64,000 nt of DNA, taken from contig NZ_JACSPT010000006.1 of NCBI RefSeq assembly GCF_014837015.1, positions 1 through 64,000 of the forward strand, read 5' to 3'. The translations under genes and the position numbers were made by a program. The notes beneath the pieces were generated by a model. That model did no database searches, had not been told where the DNA came from, and saw only the letters and a list, made by a program, of their open reading frames with translations. Within the stretch, counting starts at the first letter, position 1. Every line of letters starts with the position of its first letter. Origin of the DNA: Acinetobacter pecorum (GTDB lineage Bacteria > Pseudomonadota > Gammaproteobacteria > Pseudomonadales > Moraxellaceae). Of the stretch, positions 25,357-36,391 are shown in pieces.

Positions 25357-25388
25357 AAAAAAAGAGCCTGTATTCAGGCTCTTTTTTT
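25357..25388. terminator. Bidirectional terminator
   Basis: AAAAGAGCCTG pairs with CAGGCTCTTTT around TATT, with A- and T-runs outside. It serves the MarR gene on the plus strand and the AAHS transporter gene on the minus strand. Confidence 0.85.
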
Positions 25389-25398
25389 GAAGTTGAAA

Positions 25399-26670
25399 TT
25401 ATGCTTTTTGTGGATCGTATTGACGGTCTTTGATGAATATCCCGGACACTGCCCCACACAAGAAATAGGCACCGCCCATAATCAGAAAGCCTAGGCCAAT
25501 TGAACCACCGCTAGCTGCCGCGCCAATAATTGCAGGGGCAAACATGGCGCCAATACGGCCTGCATTATAAGCACCGCCTACCGCAGTACCACGAATCGAG
25601 GTGGCGAAGCTTTCTGTCATATAAGTGGCATTAATCGCATATGGAATGCCATACAGGAAGCCAAAGAAAATTAGCAGATAGGCAATGTTATCTGGCGTAT
25701 TGAATAGCACAATCACGGGCAGGAAAATCGCCGTTCCAATTGCTCCAAACGAAAAGACAGCGCGTCTACCCAGACGGTCTGCGGCAAAGCCCGCTAGAAT
25801 TTTGCCGAAAATCATCGCCACATAAGTACCAATCATATAGCCGGCCATGGATTTAAAATTCATGTGCAATTCAGATTCCAGATATGCCGGCATCCAGTTG
25901 TTTACCCCATAGTAGCCAAATTGCAGAAAACCGGCCGTAAAGATCCACAAAATAAACATTCTGCGATTCGCATGATCCGCGAAAATCTCTTTAACTGTGC
26001 TTTTTTTGGCGGGTTGCTGTGCTGTGATTTCAGCTGGGGCATATAGACGCTGCAAACGTGCACGCTGCCAAGATTCTGGCTCAGGAACCAGTTTCTGGAT
26101 AAAAATCGCCATAACCGAGGGAATAATGGCAATAAAAAACAGGGTTCGCCAGCCATATTCCGGAATGATCCAGCCTGCCAGTACAGTGGCCACAATATAA
26201 CCGACGGTCCATCCTGCCTGTAAGGTACCTAAAACCGTGGTGCGATATGCAGTTGGAACATATTCAGCCATGAGCGTATTGGCTGCAATATATAAAGAGC
26301 CAATACCGAAAGCAGACAGAAAGCGTAAAACAGCAAATTGTTCAAAGTTTTGTGCAAAGCCTAAGGCTGCGGTCAATATAGAAAATACCAGAATCGAAAT
26401 GACTACGGTACGTACACGGCCCAGATGGTCACAGGCCCAGCCACCTATAAAGCCACCAATCGCCATACCTGCTAAGGTAAAACTGCCTAGTGTACCCGCC
26501 TGCAGATTACTGAGACCAAACTCTGCTTTCAGGCTATTTAAACTGAAAGACAACAGCAACATGTCAGCGCCATCTACCAGTAAAGCCAGAAAGGCGAAAA
26601 TAAAAGCAATTTGCTGGGTTCGTTTGGTCGTAGGTTTAATCTTTTCTAATTCTCTAGCTAAATCCGTCAT
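25399..26670 (-). CDS. AAHS-family MFS transporter (copy 1)
   Basis: Proton-coupled uptake transporter for aromatic, alicyclic or dicarboxylic acids, 423 residues with 12 predicted membrane segments and a central cytoplasmic loop. Family signatures are DGADMLLLSFSLNSLKAEFGL in TM1 (acidic residue of the substrate site), GGWACDHLGRVR between TM2 and TM3, and YFLCGAVSGIFIKDRQYDPQK at the end. It is one of three close paralogues in the window (also at 42.7 and 50.9 kb). Its place beside the cyclohexanecarboxylate operon suggests that substrate, without proof. Confidence 0.88.
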   Translation of the reverse strand: MTDLARELEKIKPTTKRTQQIAFIFAFLALLVDGADMLLLSFSLNSLKAEFGLSNLQAGTLGSFTLAGMAIGGFIGGWACDHLGRVRTVVISILVFSILTAALGFAQNFEQFAVLRFLSAFGIGSLYIAANTLMAEYVPTAYRTTVLGTLQAGWTVGYIVATVLAGWIIPEYGWRTLFFIAIIPSVMAIFIQKLVPEPESWQRARLQRLYAPAEITAQQPAKKSTVKEIFADHANRRMFILWIFTAGFLQFGYYGVNNWMPAYLESELHMNFKSMAGYMIGTYVAMIFGKILAGFAADRLGRRAVFSFGAIGTAIFLPVIVLFNTPDNIAYLLIFFGFLYGIPYAINATYMTESFATSIRGTAVGGAYNAGRIGAMFAPAIIGAAASGGSIGLGFLIMGGAYFLCGAVSGIFIKDRQYDPQKA

Positions 26671-27028
26671 ATTTAAATCTCTGTTTTCCTATCCTTAGGT
26701 TTTCATGATCTTTTTATATTTAAAGCTATTCCGCTAATGAATATGCTTTAAGGCTAATCCTTTTTTAATTCACCTGATTGACTCCTTTTTTAATCTTGTC
26801 TGGGAGATCCCTTTTTCCTTGTTATCAGTTAGCTCCTGTTCCTCATTCATGCTTATATGTGCATCAGGCTAAAGAAAATAAGATGAATATTCAATCATTT
26901 TAGATGTTTTATTTTGTTATGCGAAATTTATTATCATAAAGTTGATTGTTCTTTCATTTTCATATAGCTTTAAATAGAGGGATAAGAACGATATGTCATT
27001 TGAATAAGATCGAGCAGGGAGCGTAATA
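26671..27028. promoter_or_regulatory. Divergent promoter region, transporter and CoA transferase
   Basis: 358 bp without a gene. It contains one copy of the cluster-wide 17-bp palindrome (26911-26927), closer to the CoA transferase start. The rest is AT-rich with no further recognisable motif. Confidence 0.5.
26911..26927. promoter_or_regulatory. IclR-type operator candidate 1
   Basis: ATTTTGTTATGCGAAAT, an ATTTYR-N5-CGAAAT palindrome, 101 bp upstream of the class III CoA transferase gene. Confidence 0.55.
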
Positions 27029-28252
27029 ATGGGTGCCTTAACAGGATTTCGTGTACTGGATTTAAGCCGGATTTTGGCTGGGCCTTGGTGTAGCCAGATT
27101 CTGGCTGATCTGGGTGCAGAAGTGATCAAGATTGAAAAACCGGATCATGGGGATGATACCCGTATCTGGGGACCACCCTGGCTTAAAAACAATCAGCAGC
27201 AAGATACCCATGAATCGGCTTATTACCTGTCAGCCAACCGTGGCAAGCATTCGGTTGCAATCGATTTATCTACACCTGAAGGTCAAAGTATTATCAAAAA
27301 ACTTGCTGAACAAAGCGATGTAGTCATTGAAAACTATAAAGCCGGTTCGTTGAAACGATACGGGCTGGATTATGAAAGTCTAAGTCAGCTAAATCCGCGA
27401 CTGGTATATTGTTCTATTACCGGTTTTGGCCAGAACGGTCCGCGTGCGCAAGAGCCGGGCTATGATTTTATCGTTCAGGGAATGGGCGGCATGATGAGTG
27501 TCACTGGCGAACGTGATGACCTGCCCGGTGGTGGCCCGCAAAAAGCAGGTCTGGCCTTTTCCGATTTGACCACCGGCTTATATGCCGCAATTGCCATTCA
27601 GGCGGCTTTGTTGTCCCGTGAGAAAACCGGTGAAGGTCAGTATATTGATATGGCACTGTTAGATACTCAGGTAGCTTCCCTCTCTGTTCTGGCCATGAAT
27701 TATCTCACCTCAGGCAAAGTCCCCGGTCGCTTTGGAAATGCGCATGCCAATATTGTGCCCTATCAGGTGTTTAAAGCCCAGGAAGGTGAATTTATTATTG
27801 CCTGTGGTAATGATCTGCAATTTCAAGCTTTGTGTCAGGCCGTTGGTCTGGCTAAGGTGGCAGAAGATCCTCGCTTCTTGAAAAATTCAGGACGTGTTAC
27901 ACATCGTGAAGAACTGACCACAGTTCTACAGGCTCATTTCTATACTCGACCTGCAAAAACCTGGGTGGATTTAATCCATGCGGTTAAAGTACCGGTAGGA
28001 ATGATCAATGACCTGAAACAGACTTTGCAAGAAGAACAGGTATTGGCACGCGATATGGTGATTCAGATGCCGCATACCTTACGTGAAGATTACACCTCAA
28101 TCGGTTCACCGATTAAACTCTCCAAGACACCGGTAGAATATAAAAAGGCCCCACCTTGTCTGGGTGAAGATACCGATGCCATTTTGAGTCAATATTTAAG
28201 CCCTGTTGAAATGGAAGAACTAAAAAGCAAAAAAGTCATCCAGCAGCGATAA
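27029..28252 (+). CDS. Class III (CaiB/BaiF) CoA transferase
   Basis: Family III CoA transferase of 407 residues, which moves CoA between carboxylic acids. The catalytic Asp is in PGYDFIVQGMGG (Asp146). N-terminal GFRVLDLSRILAGPWCSQILADLGAEVIKIE (split here for reading: GFRVLDLSRILAGP, then LADLGAEVIKIE) and YLSANRGKHSVAIDL are family hallmarks. Similar enzymes charge glutarate or hydroxymethylglutarate using succinyl-CoA, which would suit a region with glutaryl-CoA dehydrogenase. The acid partner cannot be fixed by sequence alone. AGGGAG precedes the ATG; a palindromic operator lies upstream and a terminator follows. Confidence 0.88.
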   Translation: MGALTGFRVLDLSRILAGPWCSQILADLGAEVIKIEKPDHGDDTRIWGPPWLKNNQQQDTHESAYYLSANRGKHSVAIDLSTPEGQSIIKKLAEQSDVVIENYKAGSLKRYGLDYESLSQLNPRLVYCSITGFGQNGPRAQEPGYDFIVQGMGGMMSVTGERDDLPGGGPQKAGLAFSDLTTGLYAAIAIQAALLSREKTGEGQYIDMALLDTQVASLSVLAMNYLTSGKVPGRFGNAHANIVPYQVFKAQEGEFIIACGNDLQFQALCQAVGLAKVAEDPRFLKNSGRVTHREELTTVLQAHFYTRPAKTWVDLIHAVKVPVGMINDLKQTLQEEQVLARDMVIQMPHTLREDYTSIGSPIKLSKTPVEYKKAPPCLGEDTDAILSQYLSPVEMEELKSKKVIQQR

Positions 28253-28265
28253 GCCTGCAAGCAGT

Positions 28266-28317
28266 AAAAAAGAAATCTTTCGATTCCTTTTTTATTTTAA
28301 ATCTAATGAATTAGATT
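28266..28317. terminator. Terminator pair between convergent genes
   Basis: AAAAAAGAAATC pairs with GATTCCTTTTTT (28266-28293, one mismatch), followed by TATTTT. A second stem, AATCTAAT-GA-ATTAGATT, lies at 28300-28317 next to the stop of the minus-strand ligase gene. Confidence 0.7.
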
Positions 28318-28322
28318 ATTCC

Positions 28323-30005
28323 TTAGCAGGCTTTGTCACTCGGCTGAACAGTACGAGGCAGTTCACGACGCAGAATTTTGCCTACTGTTGACTTTGGCAA
28401 TCCAGCCACAAACTCAATGTATTTGGGCAGTTTATAACTGGTCAGTTGCTGCCTCAGATAAGTCATGACTTCATCTTGGGTCAGATTTTCATCCTGTTTC
28501 ACAATAAATGCCTTGGGTACCTGTCCAGATTTTTCATCATCAATACCAATCACTGCACATTCCAGTATTTTAGGATGTCTGGACAGTACGCCTTCCAGCT
28601 CATTGGGATAAACATTAAATCCGGATACCAGAATCATGTCTTTTTTTCGGTCCAGAATGGTGATATAGCCTTGTTCGTCCATACAACCGATATCACCTGT
28701 CAGGAAGAATCCATCTTTGGTAAATACCTGTGCTGTTGCTTCGGATTGCTGCCAGTATCCTTTCATCACCTGTGGACCACGTATGGCGATTTCTCCAGCC
28801 TGATTAAGCTCTACAGGTTTTCCTTCATCATTCAGAATCAGAATTTCAGTCCCTGCCAATGGCAAGCCAATCGTGCCACTAAATCGCCGGCTTAAAGGCG
28901 GGTTAAAAGTTGCAGTCGGTGATGTTTCAGAAAGTCCATAACCCTCATAAATCTGGCAGCCTGTGACCTCATGCCATAACTCAGCCGTATTTTTCAGAAT
29001 AGATGCCCCTCCGCCGGTTGTGGTTTTCAGGCGTGAGTGATCGAGTTCACGAAAACGTGAATGATGCGCCAAGGCATTAAACATGGTATTCACCCCGGGG
29101 AAAACAGTGGGTGGATGTTTCTGGTATTGATCCGCCAAAGCATCCAGATCTCTCGGATTTGGAATCAAGACATTGGCGAAACCACGGCTTAAACCATAAC
29201 TGAACAGGCAGATGGTAAATCCATAAATGTGATACAGCGGCAAGGCACAGAATACATATTCATTTTCAGTGGCATAACGGTCACCAAAATGGCTGATAAA
29301 AACGGTACTGTTCTGGGCGATATTGAATAAAATATTGCGATGGCTCAGTTCTGCACCTTTAGAAACACCTGTGGTTCCTCCCGTGTATTGCAGAATGACC
29401 GTATCTTCCTGATGCTGTACAGGCAGTTCAAAATCAATAATCTTTACCTGATTTATTGCCTGTCTAAAGTCAGAAAACTGTTTATCCGGATATTGTGCTG
29501 CCTGACTATAAATAGCACTTGGCTGCTCTTGAATGAAATCCAGCGGATGCGTCGAAATGACATATTTGAGTTGACGACATTCCTCTAATGCTGTTAATTG
29601 CTCCAAAGTCTGTCCCAGGATAATCAAGGCTTCTGCACCTGAATCCTGTAGCTGATGATAGAGCTCGCGCTGGGTGTACATGGGATTGACATTGACCAGC
29701 ACATAACCGGCACGAATAATGGCAAAGGTCGCAATTGGATACTGAATAATATTGGGTAACATCACGGCAATACGGCTGCCAGCAGTCAGCCCAAGACTCT
29801 GTAAATAGCTTGCCAGTTTCTGGCTATACATATCGATATCGTGATAGCTGAATTTACGATCCAGATAAATAAATGCGGTTTTATCCTGAAATTTCACCAA
29901 ATTCTCAGCAATTGTCGTGCTCAGCGTTTTCTCAGGATCTGGCCGGGTAAACTCCGGATTGATATTCCACTTTTTATATTCTTCCATCCATGGCTGACTG
30001 CTCAT
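28323..30005 (-). CDS. Long-chain-type fatty acid-CoA ligase
   Basis: ANL-family ligase, 560 residues, of the FadD type. Motifs are VILQYTGGTTGVSKGAELSH, YEGYGLSETSPTATFNP, FFLTGDIGCMDEQGYI, DRKKDMILVSGFNVYPNE (the FadD-like signature) and the catalytic Lys in PKSTVGKILRRELR-like ending (STVGKILRREL). AGGAG lies seven bases before ATG. It stands 76 bp after the monooxygenase gene and in the same direction. The chain length of its substrate is unknown; it may activate acids released by the monooxygenase-hydrolase pair. Confidence 0.87.
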   Translation of the reverse strand: MSSQPWMEEYKKWNINPEFTRPDPEKTLSTTIAENLVKFQDKTAFIYLDRKFSYHDIDMYSQKLASYLQSLGLTAGSRIAVMLPNIIQYPIATFAIIRAGYVLVNVNPMYTQRELYHQLQDSGAEALIILGQTLEQLTALEECRQLKYVISTHPLDFIQEQPSAIYSQAAQYPDKQFSDFRQAINQVKIIDFELPVQHQEDTVILQYTGGTTGVSKGAELSHRNILFNIAQNSTVFISHFGDRYATENEYVFCALPLYHIYGFTICLFSYGLSRGFANVLIPNPRDLDALADQYQKHPPTVFPGVNTMFNALAHHSRFRELDHSRLKTTTGGGASILKNTAELWHEVTGCQIYEGYGLSETSPTATFNPPLSRRFSGTIGLPLAGTEILILNDEGKPVELNQAGEIAIRGPQVMKGYWQQSEATAQVFTKDGFFLTGDIGCMDEQGYITILDRKKDMILVSGFNVYPNELEGVLSRHPKILECAVIGIDDEKSGQVPKAFIVKQDENLTQDEVMTYLRQQLTSYKLPKYIEFVAGLPKSTVGKILRRELPRTVQPSDKAC

Positions 30006-30081
30006 GACTATACTCCTGTCCTGGATTTACAATTATTTTGTATTATTTAAACCATAAGATTTTGATTTTAATTAAATATTT

Positions 30082-31578
30082 TTAAACCACTTTCTGCTGT
30101 CTCGATTCAACATACTTGTAGTGATAACCGCTACGAATAAAATGCTGATTTTTATCCCTAAATGAATGAGCATAATCAGGCCAGACCAAAGTCAGCTTGC
30201 GACTGACCGGGTCCAGATACCAGCTTTTACAGCTTTCCGATAACCAGACACTACCTTGGGAAAGCTGCTGTAGCTCCTGCATATAGCTATTTTCAGCTTC
30301 TTGATCTGCTTCAAAGACCTGAATCTGTTGCTGCTCAAAAAACTGCAAGGCATCCAGCACCAGATCAAACTGGGTTTCCAGAAAATAAAGTGCTGAATTA
30401 TGTCCACTGCCTGTATTTGGCCCATTCAGGATGAACAGGTTTGGAAAGTTGTGTACGGTCGTTGACTGATAACCCTGCATACCACTGGACCATTGCTGCT
30501 CCAGGCTTAAACCCTGTTTACCTACCACCTTCGCGGCATAAGGTGGACGTGCCGCTTCAAATCCGGTGGCAAATACGATGATATCTGCAAAAAATTTATT
30601 TCCAGCTTGGCTTAATACACCGTCTTTCGTAACTTCTGCCAATGCTGAATCTTCAAGTGTGACATGCGGTTTTAAAAAGGTTGGATAATAATCATTAGAA
30701 AGCAATAAGCGCTTACAACCAGGTTCATAATTCGGCGTGAGTTTGTGCTGTAATTCAGGATCTGAAATCTGATGTTTTAAGAATTGCAGGCAGTTTTTCT
30801 TGACCCGCTCAAACTGGCTTTTCAGATTACGGCGCTGGGCAAAATTGTATTCATTGCCCCAAAACAAGGAATGTCTTAAGGCTGACATACTGTCCGGATC
30901 TTTGCGGAAAAGCTGTTTTTCTGACTCAGAATAAGGTCGGTCTGGTCGGGGCAAAATATATGGTGCACTACGTTGCAAGACGGTCAGGTTTTTTGCTGTT
31001 TTGGCAATTTCCGGCACAAGCTGAACGGCTGAAGCCCCTGAACCCACCACAACGACATGCTGGTTCTCCAAACTTATCTGATGATTCCAGCGTGCTGAAT
31101 GCATGACCTGGCCTTCAAATTCTTCCAGCCCCGGAATTTGCGGGAGATGCTCATCTGCCAGATGTCCGGTTGCGGTAATTAAGATCTCAGCCTGATACAA
31201 ACCTTTAGAGGTGTGAATTTCCCAGATACGTTCTTTAGCATTCCAACTGGCTCTTTCCAATTGGGTGTGAAAATTAATATGGGGCCGGATTTTTTCCTGA
31301 TCACAGCATTGAATTAAATATCGCTGAATTTCTGCCCCTTGCGGAAACACACGTGACCAGTCCGGATTTTTAATAAAAGAGAAAGAATATAAGTGGGAAG
31401 GTACATCACAGGCGACCCCGGGATAGGTATTGTCACGCCAGGTGCCGCCCACTTCTGCTGCACGTTCAATGATTTTAAAATCGTGGATGCCCTGCTGTTT
31501 AAGGCGGATTGCCATTCCCAAACCACCAAAACCACTGCCTACAATTAGAATCTTGCTGCGCTGTCCTTGAGCTTGCAT
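30082..31578 (-). CDS. Baeyer-Villiger-type flavin monooxygenase
   Basis: FAD/NADPH monooxygenase of 498 residues that would insert oxygen into ketones to give esters or lactones. The FAD motif is IVGSGFGGLGMA (12-23), with GGTWRDNTYPGVACDVPSHLY after it. The BVMO fingerprint reads FEGQVMHSARWN (about residues 155-166; canonical is FxGxxxHxxxWP/D, here Asn last). The NADPH site is VVVVGSGASAVQLVPEI, and the ATG motif appears as VFATGFEA. The gene follows an alpha/beta hydrolase by 12 bp, the usual BVMO-esterase pairing. Related Acinetobacter BVMOs accept varied ketones. Substrate unknown. Confidence 0.88.
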   Translation of the reverse strand: MQAQGQRSKILIVGSGFGGLGMAIRLKQQGIHDFKIIERAAEVGGTWRDNTYPGVACDVPSHLYSFSFIKNPDWSRVFPQGAEIQRYLIQCCDQEKIRPHINFHTQLERASWNAKERIWEIHTSKGLYQAEILITATGHLADEHLPQIPGLEEFEGQVMHSARWNHQISLENQHVVVVGSGASAVQLVPEIAKTAKNLTVLQRSAPYILPRPDRPYSESEKQLFRKDPDSMSALRHSLFWGNEYNFAQRRNLKSQFERVKKNCLQFLKHQISDPELQHKLTPNYEPGCKRLLLSNDYYPTFLKPHVTLEDSALAEVTKDGVLSQAGNKFFADIIVFATGFEAARPPYAAKVVGKQGLSLEQQWSSGMQGYQSTTVHNFPNLFILNGPNTGSGHNSALYFLETQFDLVLDALQFFEQQQIQVFEADQEAENSYMQELQQLSQGSVWLSESCKSWYLDPVSRKLTLVWPDYAHSFRDKNQHFIRSGYHYKYVESRQQKVV

Positions 31579-31590
31579 TATTTATCTCCT

Positions 31591-32430
31591 TTAAGGCATA
31601 TAAGGCTGGATTTTTTGATTCACCGGATATTGTTCTGGATGCTGGCTAAACTGGTTGACCAGTTGCACCACTTCGGCTGGCGCTTCGATATAGAGCGCAT
31701 GTCCTGAAGAAATTTCGATATAGCGACTGTTCGAAATTGAAGCAAACAGCAATTTTGCTTGGGCTACAGGCACCATGCGGTCTTCACGGCAGGCAACGAC
31801 TAGAGTTTCTGCACCAATCTCAGGCAAGATCGATGTAATATCAATGCGATAATTTAGTTCACGCTGTTTGGCTGCATCTTGGGATGGTTTAACAAAACGT
31901 GCCAGATCCAACACCTGCTGTTCGCTTCGTGCAGACAGATAATCATCGCTATACAGGCAATAATTGACAAAATGAGGCAAGGCCGCAGATTGTTCAGTAA
32001 ATAATTGCTGCCAGATAACCGTACGCAGTTGTTGCACCGAGCTGGTCTTGGCCCAACCGGCTAACAGGATCAAACGCGCTATGCGCTGTTTTAAACTGGC
32101 TGCTACTTGTGCAGCAATCACGGCACCGAGTGAATAGCCTACCACTGTAATGGTTTCATCTTCTGCAACTACATGTTGAATCAGCGCTTCAACCTGCTGG
32201 CTAAAATCAGTCACCTTTAGATCAGCTTTATCGGGGGTATGCAAATCAATGGATAAAACCCGCTGATGAATACCCAGCATAGGAAAAATATAGCTGAAAT
32301 GCTTGTCGGTATTTCCACCGGTGCCATGAATCAGAATAATGGTGGGAAATGCAGAACGCTGTCCGACTTCATGAAAAGTAAGCTGCAGGTCAGCATAAGG
32401 AAACTGTCGAGTAATCATGTCTAAATCCAT
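31591..32430 (-). CDS. Alpha/beta hydrolase
   Basis: Hydrolase of 279 residues, probable esterase or lactonase. Nucleophile elbow VVGYSLGAVIA (Ser100), oxyanion motif LIHGTGGNT (33-41), acid probably in CREDRMVP, and His in SSGHALYIEAP. AGGAG precedes ATG 32430, and BVMO starts 12 bp after its stop, so the pair is surely co-transcribed. Expected to open the ester or lactone that the monooxygenase forms. Confidence 0.86.
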   Translation of the reverse strand: MDLDMITRQFPYADLQLTFHEVGQRSAFPTIILIHGTGGNTDKHFSYIFPMLGIHQRVLSIDLHTPDKADLKVTDFSQQVEALIQHVVAEDETITVVGYSLGAVIAAQVAASLKQRIARLILLAGWAKTSSVQQLRTVIWQQLFTEQSAALPHFVNYCLYSDDYLSARSEQQVLDLARFVKPSQDAAKQRELNYRIDITSILPEIGAETLVVACREDRMVPVAQAKLLFASISNSRYIEISSGHALYIEAPAEVVQLVNQFSQHPEQYPVNQKIQPYMP

Positions 32431-32518
32431 ATAGACTCCTGATCTTGTTGTTTTATGGTTTATTCAACACCCGAAAATAAATCTCAATATTTGAATGGAG
32501 TGAAGATGCAAAAATTAT

Positions 32519-32556
32519 TAAAAAAAGACCCACGACACGAGTATCGTGGGTCAAAA
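32519..32556 (-). terminator. Terminator after the large acyl-CoA dehydrogenase gene
   Basis: GACCCACGA and TCGTGGGTC form a 9-bp GC-rich stem. On the minus strand it is followed by seven Ts, 4 bp past the dehydrogenase stop. Confidence 0.88.
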
Positions 32557-32559
32557 GGT

Positions 32560-34362
32560 TTAATCAAATTTGAACTCTTCAGGTTCAAGTAAAAACAGGC
32601 TTTCACCACCCGCCTGAATATTGGCAAAGTGGGTTGAAGTTCTTGGCAAAATACGTGCAAAGAAGAATTGTGCCGTTTTGATCTTGGCTGCATAGAACGG
32701 ATCAGTATTGCCTTCTTCAATTTTCTGCTGCGCAGTAATTGCCATTTTCAGCCACAGATAAGCGGACACGACATAACCAGAGAAATATAGGTAGTCAACT
32801 GATGCTGCCCCAATTTCATTGGCAGACTGTTGAGCTTGCTCCTGAATGGTTCTGGTTAATTCCAGCCATTGTTCAGTCAACTGGCTGACTTGTGCAACTT
32901 GCTGGCTGAACTGGACATGTTGTTGGTGCTCTTTCACATAAGCTTGGATTTCATCGGTTAATGCGGTCAGCAGACCCAGTTTTGAACCTAGAACTTTACG
33001 CGCCAGTAAATCGATAGACTGAATTTCAGTGGTTCCTTCATAGAGGCTGGCAATACGTGCATCACGGGCAATCTGTTCCATGCCATGTTCAGCTATATAA
33101 CCGTGACCACCGAAAATCTGCATACCATGTTTAGCCGCTTCTATGCCAGTTTCAGTCATTAATGCTTTGGCAATTGGGGTTAATAATGCCAGACGGTCTT
33201 CAGCTGCTTTCTTTTCTTCCGGGCTGTCAGTGGCTTCAGCAATATCGGCATAGGTCGCCAGATAATATGCAAGTGCACGTGAACCTTCTGCAAACACCTT
33301 TTGAGTCAGAAGCATGTTACGTACTGCGGGATGCACGATAATCGGATCTGCAGGCTGGCCTGGCGCTTTTGCACCTTCAAGTGAACGCATCGCCAGACGG
33401 TCTTTGGCATAAGCGAATGCCCCCTGATAAGAAGATTCTGCTGCTGCCAAGCCTTGAATGGCTGTACCGATACGTGCCGAGTTCATAAAGGTAAACATGC
33501 AGTTCAGGCCGCGATTTTCAGGCCCAATCAGGAAACCTTTGGCATTATCAAAATTCAGCACACAGGTCGCATTGCCGTGAATGCCCATCTTGTGTTCAAT
33601 GGCGCTACACACCACACCATTACGGGAAGCTACATTGCCAGCTTCATCCAGATTGTATTTAGGAACAATAAACAGTGAAATACCCTTGGTTCCCGCAGGT
33701 GCATCTGGCAAACGTGCCAGTACGATATGCACGATATTTTCAGCCAGATCATGTTCACCGGCTGAGATAAAGATTTTCTCACCACTGAGGCTGTAACTGC
33801 CGTCTTCATTTGGCACTGCTTTGGTACGGATTAAACCTAGGTCAGAACCGGCATGAGATTCAGTCAAACACATGGTTCCAGTCCAGCGGCCTGCAATTAA
33901 AGGTACCAGGAATTTCTGTTTCTGTTCATCGCTACCGTGGTGCTCTAAAGTACGCATGGCACCATGGGACAGGCCTGGGTACATGCCCCAAGACCAGTTG
34001 GTTGCAGTAATAATTTCAGAAATAGCAATCCGGTATAAAGTTGGGAAGCCCTGACCGCCATATTGTTCATCACCGGTTAAAGAGGTAAAGCCAAGTTCTA
34101 CATATTTGTCATAAGCCGCTTTAAACCCATCTGGAGTAGTTACGACACCATCCTGCAAACGGCAACCCTGCTGGTCGCCTATCGCATTAATCGGTAGAAG
34201 TTCGTTTTGGCAAAAGTCCGCAGCAACTTCCAGATATTGCTCCATAATATCCATAGAAACCTTGTCAGCGAATTTTGCATAGCCCTGATATTTCTGTTCA
34301 ACGTTTAACAGGTCTTTTAGGACAAACTTCATGTCTTTTAATGGCGCAATATAATTTCTCAT
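32560..34362 (-). CDS. Large acyl-CoA dehydrogenase (C-terminal extension type)
   Basis: Acyl-CoA dehydrogenase of 600 residues, about 200 longer than classical members. It belongs to the group with an N-terminal extra segment and a C-terminal domain like that of DmdC/FadE5-type enzymes. Signatures are TMCLTESHAGSDLGLIRTKA, SYSLSGEKIFISAGEHD, FGGHGYIAEHGMEQ and the base in YEGTTEIQSID (about Glu441). Substrates of this group vary (long-chain or unusual acyl-CoAs). The gene is monocistronic with a 17-bp palindromic operator 46 bp upstream and its own terminator. Confidence 0.86.
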   Translation of the reverse strand: MRNYIAPLKDMKFVLKDLLNVEQKYQGYAKFADKVSMDIMEQYLEVAADFCQNELLPINAIGDQQGCRLQDGVVTTPDGFKAAYDKYVELGFTSLTGDEQYGGQGFPTLYRIAISEIITATNWSWGMYPGLSHGAMRTLEHHGSDEQKQKFLVPLIAGRWTGTMCLTESHAGSDLGLIRTKAVPNEDGSYSLSGEKIFISAGEHDLAENIVHIVLARLPDAPAGTKGISLFIVPKYNLDEAGNVASRNGVVCSAIEHKMGIHGNATCVLNFDNAKGFLIGPENRGLNCMFTFMNSARIGTAIQGLAAAESSYQGAFAYAKDRLAMRSLEGAKAPGQPADPIIVHPAVRNMLLTQKVFAEGSRALAYYLATYADIAEATDSPEEKKAAEDRLALLTPIAKALMTETGIEAAKHGMQIFGGHGYIAEHGMEQIARDARIASLYEGTTEIQSIDLLARKVLGSKLGLLTALTDEIQAYVKEHQQHVQFSQQVAQVSQLTEQWLELTRTIQEQAQQSANEIGAASVDYLYFSGYVVSAYLWLKMAITAQQKIEEGNTDPFYAAKIKTAQFFFARILPRTSTHFANIQAGGESLFLLEPEEFKFD

Positions 34363-34408
34363 CGTAATTCCCTTGTATGAGTTCTAATTTGTATATTTAT
34401 GACAATTA

Positions 34409-34425
34409 ATTTCATAATACGAAAT
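34409..34425. promoter_or_regulatory. IclR-type operator candidate 2
   Basis: ATTTCATAATACGAAAT; only one base breaks perfect symmetry of the 6-bp arms. It lies 46 bp upstream of the large acyl-CoA dehydrogenase gene. Confidence 0.6.
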
Positions 34426-34516
34426 TATGTTTTAAATCCACTATAATATAATTTAAAGAATAAAATCTAGTCATTCGATGAAATTTCCCATTTAAAAATA
34501 AAAATTATACAGGATG

Positions 34517-34548
34517 AAAAAAAAGCCATTCATGATGGAATGGCTTTT
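34517..34548 (-). terminator. Terminator of the four-gene operon
   Basis: AAAAGCCATTC (34521-34531) pairs with GAATGGCTTTT (34538-34548), with T-runs on both strands, 26 bp past the nitronate-monooxygenase-like gene. Confidence 0.8.
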
Positions 34549-34574
34549 CTATTCAGCGACTGCCCTAAAGTTGA

Positions 34575-36361
<1,787 letters not shown>

Positions 36362-36391
36362 TTTCCTTATTTTTTGCCTGTATCCCTACAA

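Noticed and set aside
30033..30049. ATTTTGTATTATTTAAA upstream of the acyl-CoA ligase gene
   Set aside because: Left half resembles the 17-bp operators, but the right half lacks CGAAAT, so it is not counted as a tenth site.
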